Shown here in pieces: positions 27,045 to 34,383 of a DNA stretch of 35,076 nt (position 1 is its first letter; every line of letters begins with the position of its first letter). The DNA comes from Alloprevotella sp. OH1205_COT-284. Its GTDB lineage: Bacteria > Bacteroidota > Bacteroidia > Bacteroidales > Bacteroidaceae. The stretch is taken from contig NZ_RQYI01000025.1 in assembly GCF_003859795.1 (NCBI RefSeq), positions 1 to 35,076 on the forward strand. The letters run 5' to 3'. The notes under the pieces were generated by a model that had not been told where the DNA came from, did not search any database, and saw only the letters and a list, made by a program, of their open reading frames with translations. Made by a program: the position numbers and the translations under genes.

Positions 27045-27503
27045 AATTCCGCAAATACGCTTCCTCAAAATCGTGCCCCACCTCAGAAATATCGAGATCA
27101 TGGCTGTCGGATAAAGTTTTTTCGCAAATCATGTCTATGCTCACGCCTACCTTGATGCACGATGAAAGCACGCAAAGCCCACCGATGAGGACACCAAAGC
27201 TGTCTGTCGGAGCATTAAAATCGCAAAAGCCTCCCATATCTGAGAAAAGACCTTGCAGACAAAAGTAGAAAGTCCGAATCACCGAAAAGAGAAGCAAGTA
27301 GGAAGTGGTGAAATTTAGGTCAGAGATAGAAAATTCTACTCGTTGCTTGGGAATTTCTACTCGTTACTCCGTTTTCTCTACGCCTTGGCGTAAGATGCGC
27401 CCCGACGCATTGCAGTATATCCGGACAAATCGAAGAGAAACCGAAACAATGTTTCGTAAAAAACAACTTTCTGCCCCCCTACCAAGAGTTTTTCTTATTT
27501 TTA
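27045..27503. other. Non-coding region after the RNA methyltransferase
   Basis: No gene is supported. A 103-codon frame on the minus strand (26986-27297) overlaps the methyltransferase end and has no recognisable features. A TACGCC-TT-GGCGTA dyad lies at 27379-27392, and the repeat at 27334-27368 is listed separately. Confidence 0.5.
27334..27368 (+). repeat. Second locus of the 21-base-period TTCTACTCGTTACT repeat
   Basis: TTCTACTCGTTGCT (27334-27347) and TTCTACTCGTTACT (27355-27368) are tandem copies, 21 bases apart. They match the core and period of the repeat at 22459-22523, about 5 kb away. Confidence 0.7.
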
Positions 27504-27683
27504 TCTACATTGTCTACACCAACCACGTTAAACATCAGATATTTAGATGGTTGCGAATGTAGACAACGCAGAAAACAATCTACATTCGTCGTCACAACCT
27601 ACACCCCATATCGGGAAGGCGTGCAGATGCCCGAAATCGCCCATGTAGGCAGTGTAGGTTTTCAGAAAATCTGTCTACATTCA
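27504..27683. repeat. Iteron-like cluster of CTACA/TGTAG motifs
   Basis: TCTACATT or close variants recur in both orientations: TCTACATTGTCTACACC (27504-27520), AATGTAGACA (27556-27565), TCTACATTCG (27579-27588), CCTACACC (27598-27605), ATGTAGGCAGTGTAGG (about 27643-27658) and TGTCTACATTCA (27672-27683). CGAATGTAGA (27554-27563) and TCTACATTCG form a 10-base inverted repeat. No gene lies within. This resembles clustered protein-binding sites, but no partner is evident. Confidence 0.55.
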
Positions 27684-27789
27684 TTTTCATCTGATTTTCA
27701 TAGACTTAACCTATATCAGTGTATATTGGCAAGACATCTGCATACATTCCTATCTTTTTGAAATTCAGCAATATGCAAGGCGCAGTGTA

Positions 27790-27892
27790 GTTTTTTCGAC
27801 GATTTTACGAAAAAACATTGGGGAAGCCCGCATAAAGCACCTTTTCTCCCCCAAAACCACGTTTGACAGATAGCCGAAAGTGCGTTCGGCTA
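27790..27892 (+). other. Two hairpins ahead of a small ORF
   Basis: GTTTTTTCG (27790-27798) pairs with CGAAAAAAC (27808-27816), a 9-base perfect stem with a 9-base loop. TAGCCGAA (27871-27878) pairs with TTCGGCTA (27885-27892), an 8-base stem with a 6-base loop that ends four bases before an ATG. Together they could belong to a structured leader or a small RNA. Confidence 0.4.
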
Positions 27893-27896
27893 CATC

Positions 27897-28070
27897 ATGG
27901 AGCAAACAGAGATGATGTTGTGGAGATTTCGTTGCGGAGAAGGTGTGGTCTTTCTGCGAACTCACTACACCCGTTTCGTCGATTTCATGGAAAATCCTCA
28001 AAAAGAAGAATACGAAATCTTGGCAGGAGCACGCAAAGTCATCGCCATACAAAAAAGCATCTCTGTTTGA
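27897..28070 (+). CDS. Possible 57-residue small protein or gene fragment
   Basis: This frame encodes MEQTEMMLWRFRCGEGVVFL and continues with HYTRFVDFMENPQKEEYEIL to a TGA at 28068. Codon choice and residue mix look like real protein, unlike the frames around it. The same frame is open ten codons further upstream without an earlier ATG, so it could be a truncated gene end. A strong terminator follows after 28 bases. I do not recognise a family. A 115-codon frame on the opposite strand is most likely its shadow. Confidence 0.3.
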   Translation: MEQTEMMLWRFRCGEGVVFLRTHYTRFVDFMENPQKEEYEILAGARKVIAIQKSISV

Positions 28071-28098
28071 CGAAGAGCTTGCTTTTTTGAAAAAGAAA

Positions 28099-28137
28099 GC
28101 CCGAAGCTGCATTTCACAGAGCTTCGGGCAATATTTT
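28099..28137. terminator. Bidirectional terminator downstream of the DUF4834-like gene
   Basis: GCCCGAAGCT (28099-28108) and AGCTTCGGGC (28120-28129) form a 10-base perfect stem with an 11-base loop. AATATTTTTA follows on the plus strand and TTTCTTTTTC on the minus strand. It can end the psd-pssA-DUF4834 transcript and any plus-strand transcript from 27.9 kb. Confidence 0.85.
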
Positions 28138-28232
28138 TAGGCCGTTTTGAAGTTTTCCGGACAGCAATAATCGAGATTGACTTTTGAGGCACTATTCGTT
28201 TTTTGCGGAACAGCCGACGACTTTCCATACGC

Positions 28233-28556
28233 TTATCTCGGCATTTCTTCAAAATCCACATATTCACTATCGTCTTTGTAAAAGATCTTTTCTTTCGGGC
28301 GACCGGCGTGTGCCGTTCTTTTCGTGCGTTCGGAAGATGCCCCAAAAGCGGAGTCATCGGAGCCGGCGGCGGCAGATCGGGAGGAACGTCTGTTTTGTTC
28401 GGACGAAAATGCTCCGAAATGTCGAAAAAACATACGCCCAAACGGTTTCATGCCGAAAAGAGAAAACAAGAAGCCCAACACTCGGTTGAGCACGACAAGA
28501 AAGACGACGAAAATCGCAACAAAGAGAAACAGAAAAAAAAGCAATATACCCGTCAT
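28233..28556 (-). CDS. DUF4834-like small membrane protein
   Basis: A 107-residue protein with a strongly hydrophobic N-terminus (MTGILLFFLFLFVAIFVVFL, membrane helix to about residue 28). An Arg/Ser-rich middle follows, then a conserved-looking tail with KEKIFYKDDSEYVDFEEM. I recognise this hydrophobic-start, KDEGEYVDFEE-tail pattern as DUF4834, a Bacteroidales family of unknown function commonly next to phosphatidylserine genes. The open frame extends to 28607, but the ATG at 28556 gives the family start. It lies 169 bases after pssA on the same strand and ends before a strong terminator. It may be an accessory to lipid synthesis, by context only. Confidence 0.75.
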   Translation of the reverse strand: MTGILLFFLFLFVAIFVVFLVVLNRVLGFLFSLFGMKPFGRMFFRHFGAFSSEQNRRSSRSAAAGSDDSAFGASSERTKRTAHAGRPKEKIFYKDDSEYVDFEEMPR

Positions 28557-28725
28557 AAATGGAAATCCTAAGACCGGAGAGATGGAAAAGATATGTAAAG
28601 CGATCAAAACAAGACTGACGCAAAACTACTCATGCGCTCAAAGGTCGAATTAGATTGCCGGGGCGTTCCATATCTTGTCGGCTTTGTTTTGAGAAGTTTT
28701 GCCGTGCCCTCGGAATGCACTCTTC

Positions 28726-29460
28726 TCAATATGCAGGATGCGTACTTTTTTGCGAACTGAGGAGAGAAACAAAGACATAAAGCAAAATGATTGCCGCTAT
28801 GCCCAACACACCGACATTCGTCAGAAAACAGAAGATCAAAATAGCAAGAGAAGCGATGAGAAAGGAGTAGCGAACGACGTTTTCCCTCCAACCAAAACTC
28901 TTGAATTTGAGTGCGAACATCGGAATTTCACTGATCAAAATCCAACACGAAAGCAAAGTTCCTGCGGCTATCAACCAGAAAATCACCTCCCTGGGCAAAA
29001 CTGTCACGGCATCGCTGTCGAAAAGACTGACGCCCAACGATGCCCAAAACAAAGCATTGGCCGGTGTGGGCAAACCGATGAACGAATGTGTTTGCCGCGT
29101 GTCCAAATTGTATTTGGCCAATCGGTAAGCCGAAAAAGCCACAATGAGAAAGCCTCCGTAAGGTATCAGGGTGGCAAGAGGCGATTCGGCAAACGGCATG
29201 GTGATGGCGAGCATCTGCACGACGAGTGTGGCAGGGGCAAGTCCGAAAGTGACCACGTCGGCCAAAGAGTCGAGTTCTTTCCCAATGGGACTGCTCACTC
29301 CGAGCAAACGCGCCGTGAAACCGTCGAAAAAGTCGAAAACGGCACCCAAGACGATAAAGCCCAAGGCCAACGAGAAAGATTGCTGAAAAGCTGCTCCCAC
29401 GGCCAAACTGCCCGATAGAAGATTGCAAGAGGTTATGATATTGGGGATGTGACGTTTCAT
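28726..29460 (-). CDS. pssA: CDP-diacylglycerol-serine O-phosphatidyltransferase
   Basis: A 244-residue integral membrane enzyme that makes phosphatidylserine from CDP-diacylglycerol and L-serine, the step before phosphatidylethanolamine. The CDP-alcohol phosphotransferase signature D-x2-DG-x2-AR-x8-G-x3-D-x3-D is complete: Asp43, Asp46-Gly47, Ala50-Arg51, Gly60, Asp64 and Asp68. About seven hydrophobic segments are visible. The ATG at 29460 (MKRHIPNIIT) is preferred over the frame start at 29487. It follows psd by 67 bases, so both steps are probably on one transcript. Confidence 0.95.
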   Translation of the reverse strand: MKRHIPNIITSCNLLSGSLAVGAAFQQSFSLALGFIVLGAVFDFFDGFTARLLGVSSPIGKELDSLADVVTFGLAPATLVVQMLAITMPFAESPLATLIPYGGFLIVAFSAYRLAKYNLDTRQTHSFIGLPTPANALFWASLGVSLFDSDAVTVLPREVIFWLIAAGTLLSCWILISEIPMFALKFKSFGWRENVVRYSFLIASLAILIFCFLTNVGVLGIAAIILLYVFVSLLSSQKSTHPAY

Positions 29461-29527
29461 AAAAAGAATTAGCATTGATCCATGCACAAAGCCGCCTGCT
29501 CCGTTGGAGCCGACGGCCTTCTTATAT

Positions 29528-30247
29528 TTATGCCGGATTGTCAGAAGTTTTCACCGGCGTAAGGTATCCTAAAACGGTGGCGTTGCCGGTGGTGGCCTGT
29601 CCGAGGGCGACATCTATTTCGGTACCGACAGGCAGATAAACATCCACTCTCGATCCGAACTTGATAAAGCCCATGTGGTTGTCAATATCGCAAGTCTGCC
29701 CCTCTTCAGCATAAGTCACGATGCGTCGCGCCACGGCTCCCGCCACCTGCCTCACCAACACATCGTGGCCGGAGGGGGTGGAAATGACCACCGTGCTGCG
29801 CTCGTTTTCCGTGCTGGCCTTGGGCAACCAAGCCTTGTGGAAGTTGCCATTGTGATGACGCACCAACTTCACTTTTCCGGCGACCGGAAACCAGTTGGCG
29901 TGTACGTTGGTCACAGACATAAACACAGACACCATTAGTCGGCGATCGCGAAAATATTCGTTTTCTTCCACTTCTTCTATGACCACAACTCGCCCGTCGG
30001 CCGGAGCCACGACAACATTTTCCGTTTCGCCCATAAAAATGCGGAGCGGACAGCGGAAAAAATTGACGATGATGCCATATACAATGGTCAAGACGGCCAC
30101 AATCAGATAGAAACAAAGCGGACAGGCCTCTATCAGCAACCAATAAGACAATACGGCCACGATTATAAATGCGCTTCCGCTCAGAAATAATGTGGTTCGC
30201 CCTTCGTTGTGCAAACGATGTCGCTTTATGGTTTTGAGTTTCGTCAT
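29528..30247 (-). CDS. psd: Phosphatidylserine decarboxylase
   Basis: A 239-residue decarboxylase that converts phosphatidylserine to phosphatidylethanolamine. Two adjacent membrane segments (about 20-40 and 44-64) precede the catalytic domain. [16 protein letters not shown] (78-93), [19 protein letters not shown] (106-124) and NERSTVVI are family motifs. [15 protein letters not shown] contains the Gly198-Ser199 self-cleavage point that creates the pyruvoyl group. The short length fits the PSD-A (archaeal-type) branch common in Bacteroidota. It is the first gene of the psd-pssA-DUF4834 unit and is preceded by a long leader. Confidence 0.95.
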   Translation of the reverse strand: MTKLKTIKRHRLHNEGRTTLFLSGSAFIIVAVLSYWLLIEACPLCFYLIVAVLTIVYGIIVNFFRCPLRIFMGETENVVVAPADGRVVVIEEVEENEYFRDRRLMVSVFMSVTNVHANWFPVAGKVKLVRHHNGNFHKAWLPKASTENERSTVVISTPSGHDVLVRQVAGAVARRIVTYAEEGQTCDIDNHMGFIKFGSRVDVYLPVGTEIDVALGQATTGNATVLGYLTPVKTSDNPA

Positions 30248-30441
30248 AGATGATATTAAATAGATGTAAACGAAAAGAGCCTTTCGCTCCCTTTGATTCG
30301 TTTCCGACGAGGCGGAGTTCGGAAGATGTCGTCGGCCGATTTGCAGCCTTTTTTTTACGATCGGAGTTAACCGTTTTTACCGGTCAAAGACGGGTATGAA
30401 CAAACGACCAAAACTTGTTTATTTCGGTCAATCGTGACATT
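30248..30441 (-). promoter_or_regulatory. Long untranslated leader of psd
   Basis: The promoter at 30479-30448 implies about 190 bases of leader before the psd ATG. It contains a hairpin (CCGACGA, 30304-30310, with TCGTCGG, 30329-30335) and a smaller GAGC/GCTC stem. I do not recognise a known riboswitch. Confidence 0.4.
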
Positions 30442-30447
30442 CGTCTG

Positions 30448-30479
30448 CAAAAATACGTTTTTTTTATCACCTCAACAAA
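30448..30479 (-). promoter_or_regulatory. Promoter of the psd-pssA unit
   Basis: On the minus strand TTTG (30479-30476) is followed by 20 bases and TATTTTTG (30455-30448), then CAG. It lies just past the cdaA stop codon. Confidence 0.7.
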
Positions 30480-30499
30480 TAATTGAGGGGCTATCATGA

Positions 30500-31270
30500 T
30501 CATTCTGCTTCGCTCAACAGCTTGGTAAGTTTGCTTTCGAGTTGTTCGGGCGACAGTCGCAAGGTGAATTGTCCGTTTTGCGCGATTGAGATATTGCCGG
30601 TTTCTTCGCTGACGATAATGGCCAGACAATCGCTCTTTTGAGAGATGCCCAACGCCGACCGATGTCGCAGGCCGAGAGCCTTGGGGATGTCATTGTCGTG
30701 GGAAACGGGGAGGATGCAGGCGGCGGCTTTGAGGCGTTTCTGTGCAATGAGCATCGCTCCGTCGTGCAAAGGAGAGTTTTTGAAAAAGATGTTTTCAATG
30801 AGGCGTTGGGAAATGGCGGCATCCAGCTCTTCTCCCGTTTCGGCGATGTCATTGAGTTTCACCGTTCGCTCAATGACGATGAGTGCTCCCATTTTCTGTT
30901 TGCTCATGCTCATGCAGGCCATGACGATGGGCATGATCGCTTCCCGATGCAACTCCTCGGAGCCGTTGCGGTGCAACCATCGAAACAAGCGCGATGCCCG
31001 TTGCGTGCCGATATTTGAAAAGAACTGGCGTATTTCTTCTTGAAAGAGAATGATCAATGCCAACGAACCCACATTGATCAAACGGTCGAAAATTCCTCCC
31101 AAAAGTCGCATTTCAAACACCTGCGACACCAAAATCCAAACGATGAGGAAAGTGATCACTCCGGCAAAGATATTGGCCGAACTGGACTCTCTCATCAGTT
31201 TATAGATGTAAAACAGGAGCAACGCCACAAGGACGATGTCGAGGATGTCTTTGATACCAACTTCTATCAT
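30500..31270 (-). CDS. cdaA: Membrane diadenylate cyclase (CdaA/YbbP family)
   Basis: A 256-residue enzyme that condenses two ATP into the second messenger c-di-AMP. Three membrane segments at the N-terminus (about 10-25, 33-50 and 60-76) anchor it. The DAC domain (about 105-215) carries both active-site motifs, DGA (170-172, in NSPLHDGAMLI) and RHR (202-204, in GLRHRSALG). The C-terminal SEETGNISIAQNG segment is also typical. It follows folP by 12 bases and must share its transcript. In Firmicutes, cdaA sits with cdaR and glmM instead; no such genes are here. Confidence 0.95.
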   Translation of the reverse strand: MIEVGIKDILDIVLVALLLFYIYKLMRESSSANIFAGVITFLIVWILVSQVFEMRLLGGIFDRLINVGSLALIILFQEEIRQFFSNIGTQRASRLFRWLHRNGSEELHREAIMPIVMACMSMSKQKMGALIVIERTVKLNDIAETGEELDAAISQRLIENIFFKNSPLHDGAMLIAQKRLKAAACILPVSHDNDIPKALGLRHRSALGISQKSDCLAIIVSEETGNISIAQNGQFTLRLSPEQLESKLTKLLSEAE

Positions 31271-31282
31271 GGGCTGTCGGGG

Positions 31283-32155
31283 TTATCGGCCTGCCGTTTC
31301 GGCGGCGTTCATGGCGTTGAAAATGCGGCAAGTTTCGACGGCCGCTTTCACATCGTGCACGCGAAGGATGTGTGCTCCTTTCATCAAAGCAAAAGCATGA
31401 ATGGCGGTCGTTCCATTGAGCGCGTCTTGGGGGGTGGAGCCGAGCAAACGATAGATCATGGATTTGCGACTGACACCCACCAGCAGCGGACAATTCAATT
31501 CATGAAAAAACTCCAACCGCTCCAAGAGGCGATAGTTGTGCTCCAACGTTTTGCCAAAACCGAAGCCCGGGTCGACAATGATGTCTTTTCCGCCATAATC
31601 TCGCAAACGCTGTGCACGACGCGCCAAATACTCGATGACCTCTGCCACGACATCCTCATAGTGCGGAGCAGCCTGCATTGTGCGCGGCTCGCCCTGCATG
31701 TGCATCAACACATAGGGTACGCCGAGCCGTGCCACCGTGCGCAGCATTCCTCTGTCCAGTTCGCCCCCCGAGATGTCGTTGATCATCTGCACGCCATATT
31801 CCTCCACACAGCCACGCGCCACCTCCGAACGCCATGTGTCTACCGAAACTATCGCCTCCGGGGCTTCCTCGCGAACAATGGCGAGTGCCGTGCTCAGGCG
31901 GCGCATTTCCTCATCGCCGTTCACGTCATCGGCTCCCGGACGTGTCGAACAAGCTCCCACGTCGATGATGTCCCCGCCTTCATCAATAATTTCACGCACG
32001 CGCCGACGGATCTGCGCGGCATCGGTGTCGGGAGTGCGCGAGTCGGCATAAAAGGAATCGGGCGTGACATTGAGGATGCCCATCACGATCGGGCGGTTCA
32101 AGACATACAGCCGCCCTCCGAGGTTGAGCGTGGGGGTAGAAAAGGGTGCGTACAT
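31283..32155 (-). CDS. folP: Dihydropteroate synthase
   Basis: A 290-residue TIM-barrel enzyme that joins p-aminobenzoate to the pterin diphosphate in folate synthesis; it is the target of sulfonamides. Conserved motifs in order are MGILNVTPDSF (25-35), IIDVGACSTRPGA, VSVDTWRSEVA, MINDISGG, VLMHMQGEPRTMQ, IIVDPGFGFGKT and LLVGVSRKSMI. The pterin- and diphosphate-binding residues of these motifs all appear present. The ATG at 32155 is used rather than the frame start at 32203, because the promoter's -7 box lies between the two. It is followed closely by cdaA and is divergent from murF. Confidence 0.96.
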   Translation of the reverse strand: MYAPFSTPTLNLGGRLYVLNRPIVMGILNVTPDSFYADSRTPDTDAAQIRRRVREIIDEGGDIIDVGACSTRPGADDVNGDEEMRRLSTALAIVREEAPEAIVSVDTWRSEVARGCVEEYGVQMINDISGGELDRGMLRTVARLGVPYVLMHMQGEPRTMQAAPHYEDVVAEVIEYLARRAQRLRDYGGKDIIVDPGFGFGKTLEHNYRLLERLEFFHELNCPLLVGVSRKSMIYRLLGSTPQDALNGTTAIHAFALMKGAHILRVHDVKAAVETCRIFNAMNAAETAGR

Positions 32156-32172
32156 GAAGTTTTTATTTTGTG

Positions 32173-32205
32173 CAAAGTTACTTTTTTGTAATTTGACAAG
32201 CAAAA
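32173..32205 (-). promoter_or_regulatory. Promoter of folP-cdaA
   Basis: On the minus strand TTTTG (32205-32201), 20 bases, then TAACTTTG (32180-32173) followed by CA. The start of transcription would be close to 32166, leaving a leader of only about 10 bases. Confidence 0.7.
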
Positions 32206-32243
32206 TAAAATTCTCCTTTTTTCTCTTTTCAGAAAGGAAACAC

Positions 32244-32251
32244 TACTTTTG
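32244..32251 (+). promoter_or_regulatory. Probable -7 box of murF
   Basis: TACTTTTG followed by CA lies 20 bases before the murF ATG. The -33 element is poor (TTTC at the right distance). The transcript would have a very short leader. Confidence 0.5.
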
Positions 32252-32271
32252 CACGCAAATCTCACAGCATC

Positions 32272-33618
32272 ATGGAAATCTCGCGACTTTACGAAATCTT
32301 TTGCCAACACCCCGTCGTCACCACCGACACACGCGACTGCCCGGAAGGCAGCATCTTCTTTGCACTCAAAGGTGCTCATTTCGACGGTAATCGCTTTGCC
32401 CTTCAAGCCTTGGAAGCCGGTTGCGCCTATGCCGTGGTCGATGATGCCGAAACGGCCGCAGCCGACAAACGCTGCATCTTGTGCGACAATGTTTTGACCA
32501 CGCTGCAACAGCTCGCCGCTCATCATCGCCGACATTTGAACACGCCGATTTTGCAAATCACCGGCACCAACGGCAAGACTACCACCAAAGAACTCGTGGC
32601 CGCTGTGCTCTCAGAGCGATACAACGTGCTCTACACCATTGGCAATCTCAACAACCACATCGGCGTGCCCAAAACCCTTCTCCGCCTCACAAACGAGCAC
32701 GAGTTCGCCGTGATCGAAACGGGGGCTAATCATATAGGGGAAATCGCAGCATTGAGTGAAATCGTACAACCCGATTGCGCCCTCATCACCAATGTGGGCA
32801 AAGCACACTTGGAGGGTTTCGGCTCGTTTGAAGGCGTCATCGCGGCCAAAACCGAACTCTACGATTTCATCCGCCGACGCAACAACGCATCTCCCGACGA
32901 AAACAAGCAAACCGCGTTCATCTTTCTTCCGGCCGACAATCCTCACCTCGTCCCCCACGCCGAAGGGTTGCCCACCTTCACCTACGGTTCGGAAAACAGC
33001 GGCACGGACATTGAGGGGGCGGCAATGGTCTGCGACCCGTTTCTCACATTTCGGTGGCGCGAGCGGGGCGGCGAATGGCGCCGTGTGTCCACTCGGCTCA
33101 TCGGAGCTTACAATCTCCACAATCTTTTGGCCGCCGTTGCCGTTGGGCGACATTTCGGCGTCGCCCCGAATCGGATCGACGCGGCTTTGGCACGCTATGC
33201 TCCCAACAACAGCCGTTCGGAGTTTCGCCGCACAACACGCAATCGCCTCATCATCGACGCCTACAACGCCAACCTCTCTTCGATGCAAGCCGCATTGGAA
33301 AACTTCCGCCTCATCGCCGATGTGCAAAAAACAGCCATTCTCGGCGAAATGCGCGAATTGGGTGCTACCTCTCTCGCCGCCCACTCCGAAGTGGTGACCT
33401 TGGCCGCCGCCGCAGGTTGCAGGGAGGTGTGGCTCGTCGGGGCGCAATTTGCCGCCGCAGACTCCCCTTCCACCGATGTTTCGCCCACCCTGTTTCGATA
33501 TTTCTCCGACGTAGAGGCCGTGAAGTCCGAACTGCGCAATCATCCTTTGGTCGATCAACTCATTCTTATAAAAGGATCCAACGGCACAAAACTCTTTGAA
33601 CTGCCCGAACTCTTGTGA
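32272..33618 (+). CDS. murF: UDP-N-acetylmuramoyl-tripeptide--D-alanyl-D-alanine ligase
   Basis: A 448-residue Mur ligase that adds D-Ala-D-Ala to the cytoplasmic peptidoglycan precursor with ATP. The N-terminal substrate domain (1-90) has TDTRDCPEGSIFFALKG. The ATPase domain begins with the P-loop ITGTNGKTTTKELVAAVL (96-113), followed by NLNNHIGVPKTLL, AVIETGANHIGEIAALSEI and ALITNVGKAHLEGFGS. The C-terminal domain has IDAYNANLSSMQAAL and ILGEMRELG, all diagnostic of MurF. It stands apart from the other mur genes, which are not in the window. Confidence 0.96.
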   Translation: MEISRLYEIFCQHPVVTTDTRDCPEGSIFFALKGAHFDGNRFALQALEAGCAYAVVDDAETAAADKRCILCDNVLTTLQQLAAHHRRHLNTPILQITGTNGKTTTKELVAAVLSERYNVLYTIGNLNNHIGVPKTLLRLTNEHEFAVIETGANHIGEIAALSEIVQPDCALITNVGKAHLEGFGSFEGVIAAKTELYDFIRRRNNASPDENKQTAFIFLPADNPHLVPHAEGLPTFTYGSENSGTDIEGAAMVCDPFLTFRWRERGGEWRRVSTRLIGAYNLHNLLAAVAVGRHFGVAPNRIDAALARYAPNNSRSEFRRTTRNRLIIDAYNANLSSMQAALENFRLIADVQKTAILGEMRELGATSLAAHSEVVTLAAAAGCREVWLVGAQFAAADSPSTDVSPTLFRYFSDVEAVKSELRNHPLVDQLILIKGSNGTKLFELPELL

Positions 33619-34032
33619 CGTCCTTTTGGCTTCCGCAATCTTGAAAAATCGCTTTTTCGCACGACAACAGAGAATGCGTACGGAAACCGCCCCTTCAAAG
33701 AGCGGTTTCATCGAATAGACGACCGCGGATGAGATGACGCCGGCGGTGCGGAGTGTTCGTTGGAAAATTGCCGCCTCAAAAAGATGCCATTTTTCAAAGA
33801 GCGTCGCACGGCTTACCGAAACAGATGTGTCGCGAAAGGCAGGTGGGCGACAAAAATGTATTCGGAAAGCCCAAACGCCACCGTTCTTTTCATCAAAACG
33901 CGCATATCCTCATCACTTGGCCTTCATCCTCTCTCCGGCTCGTGCAAACCGGTCAGAAATACACGTTTGAAGCGTCATTTTTCGGTTTCACACAAAAAAA
34001 CGAGGAGAAAATGCAAGTTTTTCGACAAAACA
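33619..34032. other. Non-coding region between murF and tRNA-Lys
   Basis: No gene is supported. A 179-codon frame (33760-34299) runs straight through the tRNA and is spurious. One hairpin is present: GAAACCGC (33683-33690) with GCGGTTTC (33702-33709), an 8-base stem with an 11-base loop but no T tract. I see nothing else. Confidence 0.6.
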
Positions 34033-34064
34033 TTTGGAGGTTTCCAAAATAATCTCTACTTTTG
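34033..34064 (+). promoter_or_regulatory. Promoter of tRNA-Lys
   Basis: TTTG (34033-34036), 20 bases, then TACTTTTG (34057-34064) followed by CA. Transcription should start near 34071, about 55 bases before the mature tRNA. Confidence 0.8.
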
Positions 34065-34125
34065 CACTCGCAAACCTGAAACGAGGACGTTTATCACAAA
34101 CATTCCGACAAAAACAGTTTGCCGA

Positions 34126-34198
34126 GATCTGTTAGCTCAGCTGGTAGAGCAATACACTTTTAATGTATGGGTCTTGGGTTCGAGTCCCAAACAGATCA
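34126..34198 (+). tRNA. tRNA-Lys (anticodon TTT)
   Basis: Cloverleaf: acceptor stem GATCTGT (34126-34132) with ACAGATC (34191-34197). The D arm contains AGCTCAGCTGGTAGAGC. The anticodon stem is ATACA/TGTAT around CTTTTAA, with TTT at 34159-34161. The T arm is TTGGG-TTCGAGT-CCCAA, and the discriminator is A34198. The next three bases are CCC, so the CCA tail is not encoded, unlike tRNA-Glu in this window. It reads AAA/AAG lysine codons. Confidence 0.96.
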
Positions 34199-34200
34199 CC

Positions 34201-34246
34201 CAACGAGAATCATCGTTTTCAGATGGTTCTCGTTGTTTTTATTTTA
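34201..34246 (+). terminator. Terminator after tRNA-Lys
   Basis: CAACGAGAATCATC (34201-34214) pairs with GATGGTTCTCGTTG (34222-34235), 14 pairs with one G-T, around a 7-base loop. TTTTTATTTT follows. Confidence 0.9.
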
Positions 34247-34383
34247 ATGAATGGCTGAATCGGAAAACCAAAAACTTGAAAGAATGTTCCGGGGCATAAA
34301 ATGAAATACCGTAAATTTACCACATTGACTTTATCCCTCAAATTTGAGCGTATATCCCTCCTCTCTCTTCCTCGTTGCTGGCG

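Noticed and set aside
26986-27297. 103-codon minus-strand frame overlapping the RNA methyltransferase end
   Set aside because: Its C-terminal part is the shadow of a well-supported gene and the rest shows no features. It is kept only as a non-coding note.
33734-34299. Overlapping frames between murF and the regulator gene
   Set aside because: The longest runs through the tRNA-Lys gene and its terminator, and none resembles a protein family.
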